Below are positions 56,278-64,000 of a DNA stretch of 64,000 bases, in pieces. Below the pieces are notes generated by a model that saw nothing but the letters and a program-made list of their open reading frames with translations, was not told the origin of the DNA and searched no databases. The translations under genes were made by a program, and so were the position numbers. The stretch's first letter is position 1. Each line of letters opens with the position of its first letter. Origin of the DNA: Pseudomonas sp. (lineage in GTDB: Bacteria > Pseudomonadota > Gammaproteobacteria > Pseudomonadales > Pseudomonadaceae); assembly GCA_030656145.1 (NCBI GenBank), contig JAUSOF010000069.1:47480-111479 (forward strand), given 5' to 3'.

Positions 56278-56655
56278 ATGGCGCGTCTATGGTTGTTGCT
56301 GTCCGCCTTGGCCGGTTTTACCGGCGTGGCCCTCGGCGCTTTCGCCGCCCATGGCCTGAAAAGTCGGCTCAGCCCCGAGCACCTGGCGGTGTTTCAGACG
56401 GGTAGCCACTACCAGTTGATCCACGCCCTGGCGCTACTCGGTGTTGCCCTGCTGGCGCTGCATGCGCCTGGCCGCCTGGTGAATCTGGCCGGTAGCTGTT
56501 TCGCCCTGGGCATTCTGCTGTTTTCCGGCAGCTTGTATCTGCTGACCCTCAGTGGCATCGGCGGGCTCGGCATCATCACGCCGTTCGGCGGGTTGGCCTT
56601 TCTGGGCGGCTGGCTGTGCCTCGGCCTGGCAGGCTGGCGGCATACTGGGCGCTGA
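56278..56655 (+). CDS. DUF423 family membrane protein
   Basis: A 125-residue membrane protein of the YgdD/DUF423 family with four hydrophobic segments. The family signature GAFAAHGLKSRLSPEHLAVF occurs at residues 21-40, followed by TGSHYQLIHALALL. GGAGTG precedes the ATG. The function is not known. It lies upstream of thiS with about 125 bases between. Confidence 0.9.
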   Translation: MARLWLLLSALAGFTGVALGAFAAHGLKSRLSPEHLAVFQTGSHYQLIHALALLGVALLALHAPGRLVNLAGSCFALGILLFSGSLYLLTLSGIGGLGIITPFGGLAFLGGWLCLGLAGWRHTGR

Positions 56656-56719
56656 CTATGGAGGCCGACATTGGCCTGACCGGAAAGTCAGAATGCTGGA
56701 CAAATGGCGCCCTTTAGTC

Positions 56720-56748
56720 TTGGTCATCGTCCGTGATCGGGCTAGAAT
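56720..56748 (+). promoter_or_regulatory. sigma-70 promoter candidate of thiS-thiG-trmB
   Basis: TTGGTC (56720-56725) and TAGAAT (56743-56748), spacer 17 bases, 33 bases before the thiS ATG. The -10 is a five-of-six match; the -35 is partial. No TPP-riboswitch core was recognised in the short leader. Confidence 0.5.
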
Positions 56749-56780
56749 GCCTGCCCTTCCCAAGTTGTGACTGCCTCGTT

Positions 56781-56981
56781 ATGCGTATTCAGTTGAACGG
56801 TGAATCATTCGAACTGACCGATGGTGCCACCGTTGCCGACCTGATCGTCCGTCTGGACCTGACTGAACGGCGGGTAGCGGTCGAGCTCAACCTGGATATA
56901 GTGCCGCGCAGCCAGCATGCTGCCACTGCGTTGCGCGACGGGGACCAGGTCGAGGTGGTGCACGCGATTGGTGGCGGCTAA
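56781..56981 (+). CDS. thiS: sulfur carrier protein ThiS
   Basis: A 66-residue ubiquitin-fold protein ending in Gly-Gly (HAIGGG), where the C-terminal thiocarboxylate is formed to donate sulfur to the thiazole ring of thiamine. The start at 56781 gives MRIQLNGESFEL, the family N-terminus. thiG follows 139 bases later. Confidence 0.93.
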   Translation: MRIQLNGESFELTDGATVADLIVRLDLTERRVAVELNLDIVPRSQHAATALRDGDQVEVVHAIGGG

Positions 56982-57120
56982 CCGGCCGTTGAGAACTGCT
57001 GCGCTCGGCCTGGCCGTGTTGGCTCAGTCTCGAATGCGAGTCCTGCCAGGCGCTGCGGCCCAGTAATCGCTCGCTACATTTTCAAAGGCCTGTCATCAGG
57101 CGCCCAGCTAGGAGTTTGCA

Positions 57121-57915
57121 ATGAGCCAAGTACGTAGCGACAAACCGTTTACCCTGGCCGGCCGGACCTATCAGTCGCGTCTGCTGGTCGGCACCGGCAA
57201 GTACAAAGATCTCGATGAGACCCGCGCGGCCATCGAAGCCTCGGGGGCGGAGATCGTCACAGTCGCCGTGCGCCGCACCAATATTGGCCAGAATCCGGGT
57301 GAGCCCAATCTGCTCGACGTGATTTCGCCGTCGCGCTACACCATCCTGCCCAATACCGCCGGCTGCTACGACGCCGACGAGGCGGTGCGCACCTGCCGTC
57401 TGGCCCGTGAGCTGCTCGACGGCCACAAGCTGGTCAAGCTGGAAGTACTGGCCGACCAGAAGACCCTATTCCCCAACGTGATCGAAACCCTCAAGGCCGC
57501 CGAAGTGCTGGTCAGGGACGGTTTCGACGTGATGGTCTACACCAGCGACGACCCGATCATCGCCCGCCGCCTGGCCGAGATGGGCTGCATCGCGGTGATG
57601 CCGCTGGCCGGCCTGATCGGCACCGGGCTGGGCATTTGCAACCCGTATAACCTGCGCATCATCCTCGAGGAGGCGACCGTGCCGGTGCTGGTCGATGCCG
57701 GTGTCGGCACTGCGTCCGATGCCACCATCGCCATGGAGCTGGGCTGTGAGGCGGTGCTGATGAACAGCGCCATCGCTCATGCGCAGAACCCGGTGATGAT
57801 GGCCGAAGCCATGAAGTACGCGATCGAAGCCGGCCGTCTGGCCTACCTGGCCGGACGCATGCCGAAAAAACTCTATGCCAGCGCCTCTTCGCCGCTGGAT
57901 GGCCTTATCAAGTAA
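57121..57915 (+). CDS. thiG: thiazole synthase ThiG
   Basis: A 264-residue TIM-barrel enzyme that forms the thiazole phosphate of thiamine from deoxyxylulose 5-phosphate, dehydroglycine and ThiS-thiocarboxylate. The Schiff-base lysine is in [15 protein letters not shown] near residue 105, and the phosphate-binding GVGTASDA lies near residues 195-202. An AGGAG ribosome site precedes the ATG. trmB starts 10 bases after its stop. Confidence 0.96.
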   Translation: MSQVRSDKPFTLAGRTYQSRLLVGTGKYKDLDETRAAIEASGAEIVTVAVRRTNIGQNPGEPNLLDVISPSRYTILPNTAGCYDADEAVRTCRLARELLDGHKLVKLEVLADQKTLFPNVIETLKAAEVLVRDGFDVMVYTSDDPIIARRLAEMGCIAVMPLAGLIGTGLGICNPYNLRIILEEATVPVLVDAGVGTASDATIAMELGCEAVLMNSAIAHAQNPVMMAEAMKYAIEAGRLAYLAGRMPKKLYASASSPLDGLIK

Positions 57916-57925
57916 CGAGCACAGC

Positions 57926-58645
57926 ATGACTGATTTGCAGCAACAGCCCGAGCCGGCTGAAGACACCTCCAAGCATCGCGCAATCAAGAGTTTCGTAATG
58001 CGCGCTGGGCGCATGACCGAAGGCCAGCAGCGCGGCCTCGATCAAGGCTTGGCCAAATTTGGTTTGCAGCTGGATGCCGGCGCCCCGGATTTCGATGCAG
58101 TATTCGGCCGCAGTGCCCCGCGTACCCTGGAAATCGGTTTCGGCATGGGCCAGTCCCTGCTGGAGATGGCGGCGGCGGCGCCCGAGCAGGACTTCATCGG
58201 CGTCGAGGTACACCGGCCAGGTGTCGGCGCCTTGCTCAACGGCCTGATGACGCAAAACCTCGACAATGTGCGGGTCTACAGCTGCGATGCCATGGAAGTG
58301 CTGCGCAACTGCGTGGCCGATGCCAGCCTCGACCGCTTGCTGCTGTTCTTTCCCGACCCTTGGCACAAGTCGCGTCATCACAAGCGCCGGATCGTCCAGC
58401 CGGCGTTTGTTGAACTGGTGCGGCAGAAACTCAAGGTTGGTGGCGTGCTGCACATGGCGACTGATTGGGCGGCATATGCAGAGCAGATGTTGGAGGTGCT
58501 TTCGATTGCACCCGGTTATCATAATGTCGCCACCGAAGGTGGCTATGTGCCGCGTCCAGCGGAACGCCCGGTAACCAAGTTCGAGCGCCGCGGCGAGCGT
58601 TTGGGGCACGGGGTCTGGGACCTGAAGTTTAAACGCACCGAATGA
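57926..58645 (+). CDS. trmB: tRNA (guanine46-N7)-methyltransferase
   Basis: A 239-residue SAM-dependent enzyme that makes m7G46 in tRNA. The SAM motif [15 protein letters not shown] is near residues 68-82 and the catalytic [16 protein letters not shown] near residues 143-158. The start at 57926 is right after thiG; the earlier in-frame ATG overlaps thiG. It is last in the thiSG-trmB run. Confidence 0.96.
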   Translation: MTDLQQQPEPAEDTSKHRAIKSFVMRAGRMTEGQQRGLDQGLAKFGLQLDAGAPDFDAVFGRSAPRTLEIGFGMGQSLLEMAAAAPEQDFIGVEVHRPGVGALLNGLMTQNLDNVRVYSCDAMEVLRNCVADASLDRLLLFFPDPWHKSRHHKRRIVQPAFVELVRQKLKVGGVLHMATDWAAYAEQMLEVLSIAPGYHNVATEGGYVPRPAERPVTKFERRGERLGHGVWDLKFKRTE

Positions 58646-58804
58646 TTGATCTGTTGTAGGGCGGCCAGGCATGCTCCGGCCGGGATTTCAGGGCGCGAGG
58701 ATGGGGTTCTCCTTAACGCGCAGCCCCCCCTGTAAAGCTCGACCTTAACTGGCGGTAAGCATCAGAAAAGCGGCGCATTCCCTGTGTGACTTGAGGAGAA
58801 TCCC

Positions 58805-60145
58805 GTGTTGAAACACGCTGCATGCTTGCTGCTAGCCACCTTCGCGCTGCAGGCCCAGGCCAAGGTCGATCCCGCCCAAGCGGCTCGCCTGGGCAGTGAC
58901 CTCACCCCGCTGGGTGCCGAGCGCGCCGGTAATGCCGCCGGCACCATTCCGGCCTGGACCGGTGGGCTGGTGAGGCCCCCGGCCGGTTATCAGGCGGGTA
59001 TGCACCACCCTGATCCCTATGCCGGCGACGCCCAGTCGTACGTCGTAAACAGCAAGAACCTGGCGCAGTATCAGGCGCTGCTGCCGGCTGGTACCAGGGC
59101 CCTGCTCGAGCAGTATCCCGACTACTACTTGCAGGTTTTCCCAACCCGCCGCAGCGCCGCGTTACCGCAGCGCATCTACGACGCGACACGCAACAACGCC
59201 TCGAAAGCCGAGTTGATCTCTGGCGGTAACGGGGTGGCCGGTGTCTCAGCCGGGATTCCCTTTCCGATTCCACAGCTCGGACAGGAAGCGATCTGGAACC
59301 ACATCATGCGCTACCGTGGCGAACAGGTGCAGACGATCAGCAATCAGGCGGCAGTGCTGGCTAACGGTAGCTATACCCTGCTCAAGCTGAAGCGCGAAGT
59401 CTATTTCCATTACGGCCGTGAAGGCGTGACCCCTGAGGATCTGGATAACACCCTGTTCTATTACAAGTATCTGGTGACGGCGCCGTCCAGGCTGGCGGGC
59501 ACATCTCTGGTGGTCCAGGAGACCCTGGATCAGGTTCTGGCTATCCGCAAGGCCTGGCGGTTCAACAAGGGCGAGCGCCGCGTGCGCCGACTGCCGAAAC
59601 TGGCGCACAACGCTGTGCAGCCCGACACCAACGGCATGGTCACCTCGGATATGGTGGACGGCTATAACGGCGCACCTGACTGGTACGACTGGAAGCTGGT
59701 CGGCAAGCAGGAAATGCTGGTGCCCTACAACAGTTATGCCTTGCACAAGCAGGGTATTCCCTACGAGAACATCCTGAAGAGCAATTTCGTCAATCCCGAA
59801 CTGCTGCGTTACGAGCTGCACCGGGTCTGGATCGTCGAGGCGACGCTGCGCAAGGGCTTCAACCACCATTCCAAGCGCCGCTTCTACCTGGACGAGGACA
59901 GCTGGCAGATTCTGGCAGTCGACCTGTATGACAAAAACGGCAGCTTGAGCGGCCTGCAGGAAGCCCACCCGATCAATTACTACGACGTTCCGGTGTTCAG
60001 CAGTACTCTGGAGGCGTTCTACGATCTGGCCGGTAAGCGCTATTTCGTCGATGGCCTGGACAACAACGAGCCGATGTATGACTTCAATGTGCAGCTCCGC
60101 CCAGCGGACTTCACCGCCCAGGCGCTGCGTCGCGAGGGGAACTGA
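58805..60145 (+). CDS. DUF1329 family outer-membrane/periplasmic protein
   Basis: A 446-residue protein with a signal peptide (HAACLLLATFALQAQA) and the DUF1329 fold, related to lipoprotein-carrier-like beta sheets (VWIVEATLRKGFNHHSKRRFYLDEDSW near residues 338-364). Family members often sit with DUF1302 proteins and have been linked to outer-membrane or exported-lipid functions; no DUF1302 gene is adjacent here. The GTG at 58805 has GAGGAG at 58792-58797. A symmetric terminator follows. Confidence 0.87.
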   Translation: MLKHAACLLLATFALQAQAKVDPAQAARLGSDLTPLGAERAGNAAGTIPAWTGGLVRPPAGYQAGMHHPDPYAGDAQSYVVNSKNLAQYQALLPAGTRALLEQYPDYYLQVFPTRRSAALPQRIYDATRNNASKAELISGGNGVAGVSAGIPFPIPQLGQEAIWNHIMRYRGEQVQTISNQAAVLANGSYTLLKLKREVYFHYGREGVTPEDLDNTLFYYKYLVTAPSRLAGTSLVVQETLDQVLAIRKAWRFNKGERRVRRLPKLAHNAVQPDTNGMVTSDMVDGYNGAPDWYDWKLVGKQEMLVPYNSYALHKQGIPYENILKSNFVNPELLRYELHRVWIVEATLRKGFNHHSKRRFYLDEDSWQILAVDLYDKNGSLSGLQEAHPINYYDVPVFSSTLEAFYDLAGKRYFVDGLDNNEPMYDFNVQLRPADFTAQALRREGN

Positions 60146-60162
60146 GGCCGGATTTCCAGCAT

Positions 60163-60192
60163 AAAAAAACCGCCTGTAGAGGCGGTTTTTTT
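60163..60192. terminator. bidirectional terminator after the DUF1329 gene
   Basis: Seven A residues, CCGCC, a six-base loop, GGCGG and seven T residues form a symmetric hairpin with 13-base arms counting A-T pairs (60163-60174 and 60181-60192). It can terminate both the DUF1329 transcript and the convergent minus-strand operon. Confidence 0.93.
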
Positions 60193-60221
60193 ATGGGTAA
60201 ACGTTTTGAGCCGCGCACCGC

Positions 60222-60545
60222 TCAGCTGCGGTCCGCCAGCACGCCGATCAAAAAGAACACCAGCAGCAACACCGGCGCCAGGGTGTAGTTGTTGAAGTGG
60301 CCGAGGCCCTGGGCCAGCCAGGGGGTGATGAACACCATCGCCAGGCCGTAACCGACTGCGCAGATCAGGACGAAGATCAGGGTGCGGAAGATGAAGTTGA
60401 GACCACCGATGCTGCGTTGCACCCAGGCGTTGATGCCGGGGCCGAACAGCACCAGCAGGGTAGCCATGATGGCCAGGGCGATCTCGTGCAGGTGACCGCG
60501 GCTCCAGCGCGACAGGGTAGCGATCAGGTCGAGTAGCAGGTCCAA
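60222..60545 (-). CDS. DUF3392 family membrane protein
   Basis: A 107-residue inner-membrane protein with three hydrophobic segments. It matches the DUF3392 family in size and pattern (LARWSRGHL-like start, FVLICAVGYGLAMVF). The start codon appears to be TTG at 60545, preceded by AAGGAC; no ATG gives a full-length product. It is last in the metX-metW-rdgB-hemW run. Function unknown. Confidence 0.8.
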   Translation of the reverse strand: MDLLLDLIATLSRWSRGHLHEIALAIMATLLVLFGPGINAWVQRSIGGLNFIFRTLIFVLICAVGYGLAMVFITPWLAQGLGHFNNYTLAPVLLLVFFLIGVLADRS

Positions 60546-60589
60546 GGAGGGTCCTTAGCGCCGTGTGGCGCACAGCAGGTCAGGGCAAG

Positions 60590-61786
60590 TCAGGGTAGAA
60601 AATGTTGCAGCAGGTCGTTGAGAAACAGCTGACCTTCGCGGGTGGCGACCAGGCGTGTCGGGTCGCCGTGCAACAGGCCGCGCTGCATGGCTTCCTCGCG
60701 AGCAGCGGCCAGTAGCGTCAGCGGCATCCCGGTGCGCTGGGTAAACAGCGTACTGGCGACGCCGTCCGTGAGGCGCAGCACATTCATCAGGAATTCGAAG
60801 GGCAGTTCGTCCGGGCCGAGCAGGCGTTCGCCAGCGCTGAAGGCTTTGCCTGGATCCAGGTAATCCTTGGGCAGGCGGGTTTTCCAGCCACGCGTGATCA
60901 CGCCCTGCGGGCTGCTCAGCTTGGCGTGGGCGCCGGCGCCGATGCCGAGGAAGTCGCCGAAGCTCCAGTAGTTGAGGTTGTGCCGCGCCGCCTTGCCGGG
61001 CTGGGCGTAGGCGGACACTTCATACTGGGCGTAGCCGTGCGCGGCCAGCAGCGCCTGACCGGCTTCCTGGATGTCCCAGAGGATATCGTCCTCGGGCATC
61101 ACGGGTGGCTGGTTCCAGAACACCGTATTCGGTTCCACCGTCAGCTGGTACCAGGACAGGTGGGTTGGCGTCTGGGCGATGGCGATCCGCAAATCGCTCA
61201 GGGCATCCTCGATGGACTGATCCGGCAGGCCGTGCATCAGGTCCAGGTTGAAGTTATCGAAGCCGGCGGCGCGCGCCATGTCGGCGGCGCGAATCGCCTC
61301 GTCACCGTCGTGGATGCGCCCCAGTGCCTTGAGCTTGGCGGCCTGGAAACTCTGCACGCCGATCGACAGGCGATTGATGCCCAGCGCACGGTAGTCGCGG
61401 AACTTGGCCTGCTCGAAGGTGCCGGGGTTGGCTTCCAGGGTGATTTCGATATCGGCGGCGAAGGGCACGCGGCGCTCCACACCCTCGAGCAAACGACCCA
61501 GGGCCTTGGCCGAGAACAGGCTGGGGGTGCCGCCGCCGAAGAAAATCGAGGTCAGCGGCCGGCCATGTACCTGGCGCAAGTCCTGGTCGAGGTCGGCGAG
61601 CAGGGCGTCGACGTACTCCTGTTCCGGCAGGGTCGGCCCGGCGGCGTGGGAGTTGAAGTCGCAGTACGGGCACTTCTTCACGCACCAGGGGATGTGGATA
61701 TACAGCGCCAGCGGCGGCAGCTCGAAGCCGCTTTGGCTCCCCTCGCCCTCTGGGAGGGGGGCTGGGGGTGAGGGTGTTGGACTCAT
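60590..61786 (-). CDS. hemW: radical SAM haem chaperone HemW
   Basis: A 398-residue HemN-like protein that binds haem and passes it to target proteins. The radical SAM cluster motif CVKKCPYC lies near residues 34-41, with GGGTPS near residue 86 and the C-terminal HemN_C region. The ATG at 61786 overlaps the rdgB stop (ATGA). The first about 22 residues are unlike relatives, consisting of a [12 protein letters not shown] segment encoded by a GC-rich palindromic repeat, then the normal [13 protein letters not shown] begins. True function as a coproporphyrinogen oxidase is unlikely for this subgroup. Confidence 0.92.
   Translation of the reverse strand: MSPTPSPPAPLPEGEGSQSGFELPPLALYIHIPWCVKKCPYCDFNSHAAGPTLPEQEYVDALLADLDQDLRQVHGRPLTSIFFGGGTPSLFSAKALGRLLEGVERRVPFAADIEITLEANPGTFEQAKFRDYRALGINRLSIGVQSFQAAKLKALGRIHDGDEAIRAADMARAAGFDNFNLDLMHGLPDQSIEDALSDLRIAIAQTPTHLSWYQLTVEPNTVFWNQPPVMPEDDILWDIQEAGQALLAAHGYAQYEVSAYAQPGKAARHNLNYWSFGDFLGIGAGAHAKLSSPQGVITRGWKTRLPKDYLDPGKAFSAGERLLGPDELPFEFLMNVLRLTDGVASTLFTQRTGMPLTLLAAAREEAMQRGLLHGDPTRLVATREGQLFLNDLLQHFLP
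61739..61780. repeat. GC-rich palindromic repeat inside the 5' end of hemW
   Basis: CCCCTCGCCCTCTGGGAGGG with GGGGTGAGGG beside it makes an imperfect palindrome read through in frame as about 14 residues of hemW ([14 protein letters not shown]). This peptide type is a known translated-repeat artefact in many GC-rich proteobacterial proteins. The insertion keeps the reading frame. Confidence 0.55.
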
Positions 61787-62379
61787 GCCAGGCCCAACCG
61801 CTGCTTGAGCAGTGCCATGGCGCGGGCGCGATGGCTCAGTTGGTTCTTCTCGGTCGGTGCCAGCTCGGCGCTGGAGCAGTCGCGTTCTGCGACCCAGAAC
61901 AGCGGGTCATAGCCGAAGCCGTGCTCGCCACGCGCGGCATGCAGGATGTGCCCGTACCAGAGGCCTTCGCAGATGATCGGCAGCGGGTCTTCGGCGTGCC
62001 GCACCAGAGCCAGGCAGCAGACGAACTGGGCGCCGCGCTGGGCGTCCGGCACATCGTTGAGTACCTCAAGCAGTTTGGCGTTGTTCGCCGCGTCACCCCG
62101 GCCATCGGCATAGCGTGCCGAATAGATGCCCGGTGCGCCGCCGAGAAAATCCACCGCCAGGCCAGAGTCATCGGCCAGCGCCGGCAAGCCGGACACCCGC
62201 GCGGCATGGCGTGCCTTGAGAATGGCGTTTTCAATGAACGACAGGCCGGTCTCTTCGGGCTCAACGGCACTGAACTCGCCGATTGAGCGGACCTTTACGG
62301 CGGCGCCGAGCATGGCCTGGAGTTCTTTGAGTTTGCCGGCGTTATGGCTGGCAAGTACGAGTTCGCTTAGCTGGATCAT
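61783..62379 (-). CDS. rdgB: XTP/dITP diphosphatase RdgB
   Basis: A 198-residue house-cleaning pyrophosphatase that hydrolyses dITP and XTP to avoid mutagenic incorporation. The N-terminus [15 protein letters not shown] and the central [15 protein letters not shown] with the following SARYAD are the family marks. It overlaps the DUF4426 gene upstream and hemW downstream, so the three are translationally coupled. Confidence 0.96.
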   Translation of the reverse strand: MIQLSELVLASHNAGKLKELQAMLGAAVKVRSIGEFSAVEPEETGLSFIENAILKARHAARVSGLPALADDSGLAVDFLGGAPGIYSARYADGRGDAANNAKLLEVLNDVPDAQRGAQFVCCLALVRHAEDPLPIICEGLWYGHILHAARGEHGFGYDPLFWVAERDCSSAELAPTEKNQLSHRARAMALLKQRLGLA

Positions 62380-62795
62380 CAGTCGGGGAACAGTTCCTGG
62401 TTGAAGTCGAGGCTGTGCGTGGTACCGCCGGTGGCCTGGATTTTGAGGCTGAAGCGCAGAAGCTCCTGCTGCTCAATAGGGAACTGGGCCAGGTAGTAGA
62501 TGGCTTCGCCCTCGCTCACCTGCTTGAACCTCAGGCTGTGGATCTGGCCGAGCAGGTTGCGCATCTCGCCGCTGACTACGGCTGCGGTCGGTTGGCCAGC
62601 CTTGAGCACCGAAATATTCAGCACCCCCTGCTTCTTGCCGCGGTTCAGGCCCGCTGCAGCGGCGATATCCGGTTGCAGGAAGCTGGAGTTGAAGGCGATG
62701 TAGTGCACATCCAGGTCGCCGAAGCTTTGCTTGCGTTCGGCAAGTGCCGGGAGGCTCAGGCACAGGGCGATAAACAGTAGGGCGATGCGGCGCAT
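62379..62795 (-). CDS. DUF4426 periplasmic protein
   Basis: A 138-residue secreted protein with a signal peptide ([17 protein letters not shown]) and the DUF4426 beta-rich domain ([18 protein letters not shown] and [11 protein letters not shown]). GAGGAG precedes the ATG at 62795, which is therefore preferred over an ATG 15 bases upstream. It lies between metW and rdgB as in other Pseudomonas. Function unknown. Confidence 0.88.
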   Translation of the reverse strand: MRRIALLFIALCLSLPALAERKQSFGDLDVHYIAFNSSFLQPDIAAAAGLNRGKKQGVLNISVLKAGQPTAAVVSGEMRNLLGQIHSLRFKQVSEGEAIYYLAQFPIEQQELLRFSLKIQATGGTTHSLDFNQELFPD

Positions 62796-62831
62796 GGTGG
62801 TTCTCCTCAATATTGCCTGGTTGCCAGTTAA

Positions 62832-63434
62832 TCAGTTGGTGCTCGGTCCGCTGATCCGGTAGATGCCGATCTCACCTAACAGATTAGGCCAAATGCGGCT
62901 GGCCCAACCGTGGCGATGGTCGCGATCCACCGCGAGGCGATCAAGCACCCGAGCCTGCTGCGCGAGGCATAGACGCTCGAAGTCGGCGAAGGTGCAGAAG
63001 TGAATGTTCGGCGTGTTGTACCACGTGTACGGCAGGAAGTCGGATACCGGCATGCGACCCTTGCTCGCCAGGTACCAGCGGCAACGCCAGTGAGCGAAGT
63101 TGGGGAAGGTGATGATGCAGGTTTTGCCGATGCGCAGCATTTCCGCCAGTACCTTGTCCGGGAAGTGCAGGGCCTGCAGCGACTGGGTCATCACCACCAC
63201 GTCGAAGCTGTTGCTGGCAAAGTTACCCAGGCCCTTGTCGAGGTTCTGCTCGATGACGTTGACGCCCTTGGCGACGCATTGAGCGATGTTGTCCGGGTCG
63301 ATTTCCAGGCCATAACCGCTGACCCCCTTGTGCTCGGCCAGCCAGGCGAGCAGTTCGCCATTGCCGCAGCCGAGGTCGAGTACCCGGCTGCCGGCGGGGA
63401 TCCAGTCTTGGATGATGTCCAGGTCGGCTCTCAT
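62832..63434 (-). CDS. metW: methionine biosynthesis protein MetW
   Basis: A 200-residue SAM-methyltransferase-fold protein. The SAM motif VLDLGCGNGELLAWLAE lies near residues 19-35, and FDVVVMTQSLQAL near residue 80. MetW accompanies MetX in many proteobacteria and is thought to assist its homoserine acylation activity rather than methylate. The start is eight bases after the metX stop. Confidence 0.94.
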   Translation of the reverse strand: MRADLDIIQDWIPAGSRVLDLGCGNGELLAWLAEHKGVSGYGLEIDPDNIAQCVAKGVNVIEQNLDKGLGNFASNSFDVVVMTQSLQALHFPDKVLAEMLRIGKTCIITFPNFAHWRCRWYLASKGRMPVSDFLPYTWYNTPNIHFCTFADFERLCLAQQARVLDRLAVDRDHRHGWASRIWPNLLGEIGIYRISGPSTN

Positions 63435-63441
63435 GGGCGCC

Positions 63442-64000
63442 TCATACTGCGATTCGGTTCATATAACTGCTGAAAGCCTGCAAATAACGCGGGATCGGGA
63501 TCAGGAAGGCGTCGTGCCCCTGCGGCGCGTCGATTTCCAGGTAGCAGACGTTCTTGCGGGCGGCGATCAGGGCGTCGACGATCTCCCGCGAGCGCGCCGG
63601 CGAGAAGCGCCAGTCGGTGGTGAAGGACATCACGCAGAAGTCCGCCTTTACCGCGGACAGGGTCTGGGCGAGGTTGCCGTCGAACGCCGCCGCCGGATCG
63701 AAGTAATCCAGCGCCTTGGTCATTAGCAGGTAGGTGTTGGCGTCGAAACGTCCGGAAAACTCCTCACCCTGGTAGCGCAGGTAACTTTCGACCTGGAACT
63801 CGACGCTGTGGAAGTCGTAGTTGAGCTTTTCGCTCTTCAGGCCGCGGCCGAATTTCTCGCCCATGGCGTCATCCGACAGGTAGGTGATGTGGCCGACCAT
63901 GCGCGCCAGCATCAGGCCGCGCTTGGGAATCACGCCCTGTTCCTGGAAGTGCCCGCCATGGAACTGCGGGTCAGTGAGGATCGCCTGGCGCGCCACTTCG
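63442..64000 (-). CDS. metX: homoserine O-acyltransferase MetX, C-terminal part
   Basis: The last 185 or so codons of an alpha/beta-hydrolase-fold homoserine acyltransferase, first committed step of methionine synthesis. The catalytic acid (in FTTDWRFSP) and histidine (in APQGHDAFL) are visible; the nucleophile serine and the N-terminus lie beyond the right edge. The MetX paired with MetW in Pseudomonas makes O-succinylhomoserine. Gene is incomplete because the window ends, not because it is damaged. Confidence 0.95.
   Translation of the reverse strand, partial: EVARQAILTDPQFHGGHFQEQGVIPKRGLMLARMVGHITYLSDDAMGEKFGRGLKSEKLNYDFHSVEFQVESYLRYQGEEFSGRFDANTYLLMTKALDYFDPAAAFDGNLAQTLSAVKADFCVMSFTTDWRFSPARSREIVDALIAARKNVCYLEIDAPQGHDAFLIPIPRYLQAFSSYMNRIAV

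Noticed and set aside
56982..57120. Possible TPP riboswitch between thiS and thiG
   Set aside because: No CUGAGA/ACCUGA-type core could be identified in the 139-base gap or upstream of thiS.

Overview
The window looks like chromosomal core DNA from a gamma-proteobacterium of the genus Pseudomonas in the broad sense. It is GC-rich. Gene content and order match, from memory, two blocks of the P. aeruginosa chromosome: one running from a YaiI/elbB neighbourhood through hemB-ppk-ppx-trxA-rho-ubiD to fau-6S-zapA-pepP-ubiH and gcvT-gcvH, the other from mutM through ggt-fdx-coaD-laoABCR-rsmD-ftsYEX-rpoH-mtgA-thiSG-trmB to hemW-rdgB-metW-metX. The species cannot be fixed from sequence alone. Dispersed GTAGGGTGG-, GTGCGC- and GGATTA-type intergenic palindromes point to a lineage rich in small non-autonomous repeats. 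I saw no insertion sequence, prophage, CRISPR array, rRNA or tRNA gene.

Layout, 1-15 kb: a LysE-type exporter, an SDR, a YaiI protein, ElbB and DedA; then hemB (haem), ppk and a convergent ppx (polyphosphate synthesis and breakdown), trxA, rho with a very strong hairpin terminator, ubiD followed by an iron-sulfur flavin reductase, a quinone oxidoreductase and a FliL-like protein. 15-24 kb: a three-gene export operon (HlyD-type adaptor, fused double-ATPase/permease, second permease), a CHASE-PAS-GGDEF diguanylate cyclase, an EVE-domain protein, a 43-residue membrane peptide gene, fau, 6S RNA, zapA and a zapB-like gene. 24-34 kb: a UPF0149-pepP-ubiH-DUF4442-ubiI cluster (ubiquinone hydroxylation), a ferric-iron binding protein and its permease without an ATPase gene, then gcvT and gcvH without gcvP.

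The stretch between gcvH and mutM (34.4-34.6 kb) seems to be a junction between the two blocks. 34-47 kb: mutM, a small exported protein, a Na/Pi cotransporter-like protein, gamma-glutamyltranspeptidase, a 2[4Fe-4S] ferredoxin, coaD, then the long-chain-alcohol oxidation cluster laoCBA with its divergent TetR regulator laoR, a YheT-like hydrolase and rsmD. The laoC promoter has a consensus -35 box with a near-perfect palindrome filling its spacer. 47-64 kb: a pair of M16 peptidase-family proteins (one with, one without the metal motif) divergent from ftsY-ftsE-ftsX, rpoH with sigma-70- and sigma-E/AlgU-like promoters, mtgA, thiS-thiG-trmB, a DUF1329 protein, and a minus-strand run metX-metW-DUF4426-rdgB-hemW-DUF3392, with metX cut by the window end.

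The window is mostly housekeeping. The least ordinary signals are the palindromic repeat elements between genes, one of which appears translated into the N-terminus of hemW and one of which supplies the stop codon of rsmD; the operator architecture of lao; and the gcvH|mutM junction with loss of gcvP.
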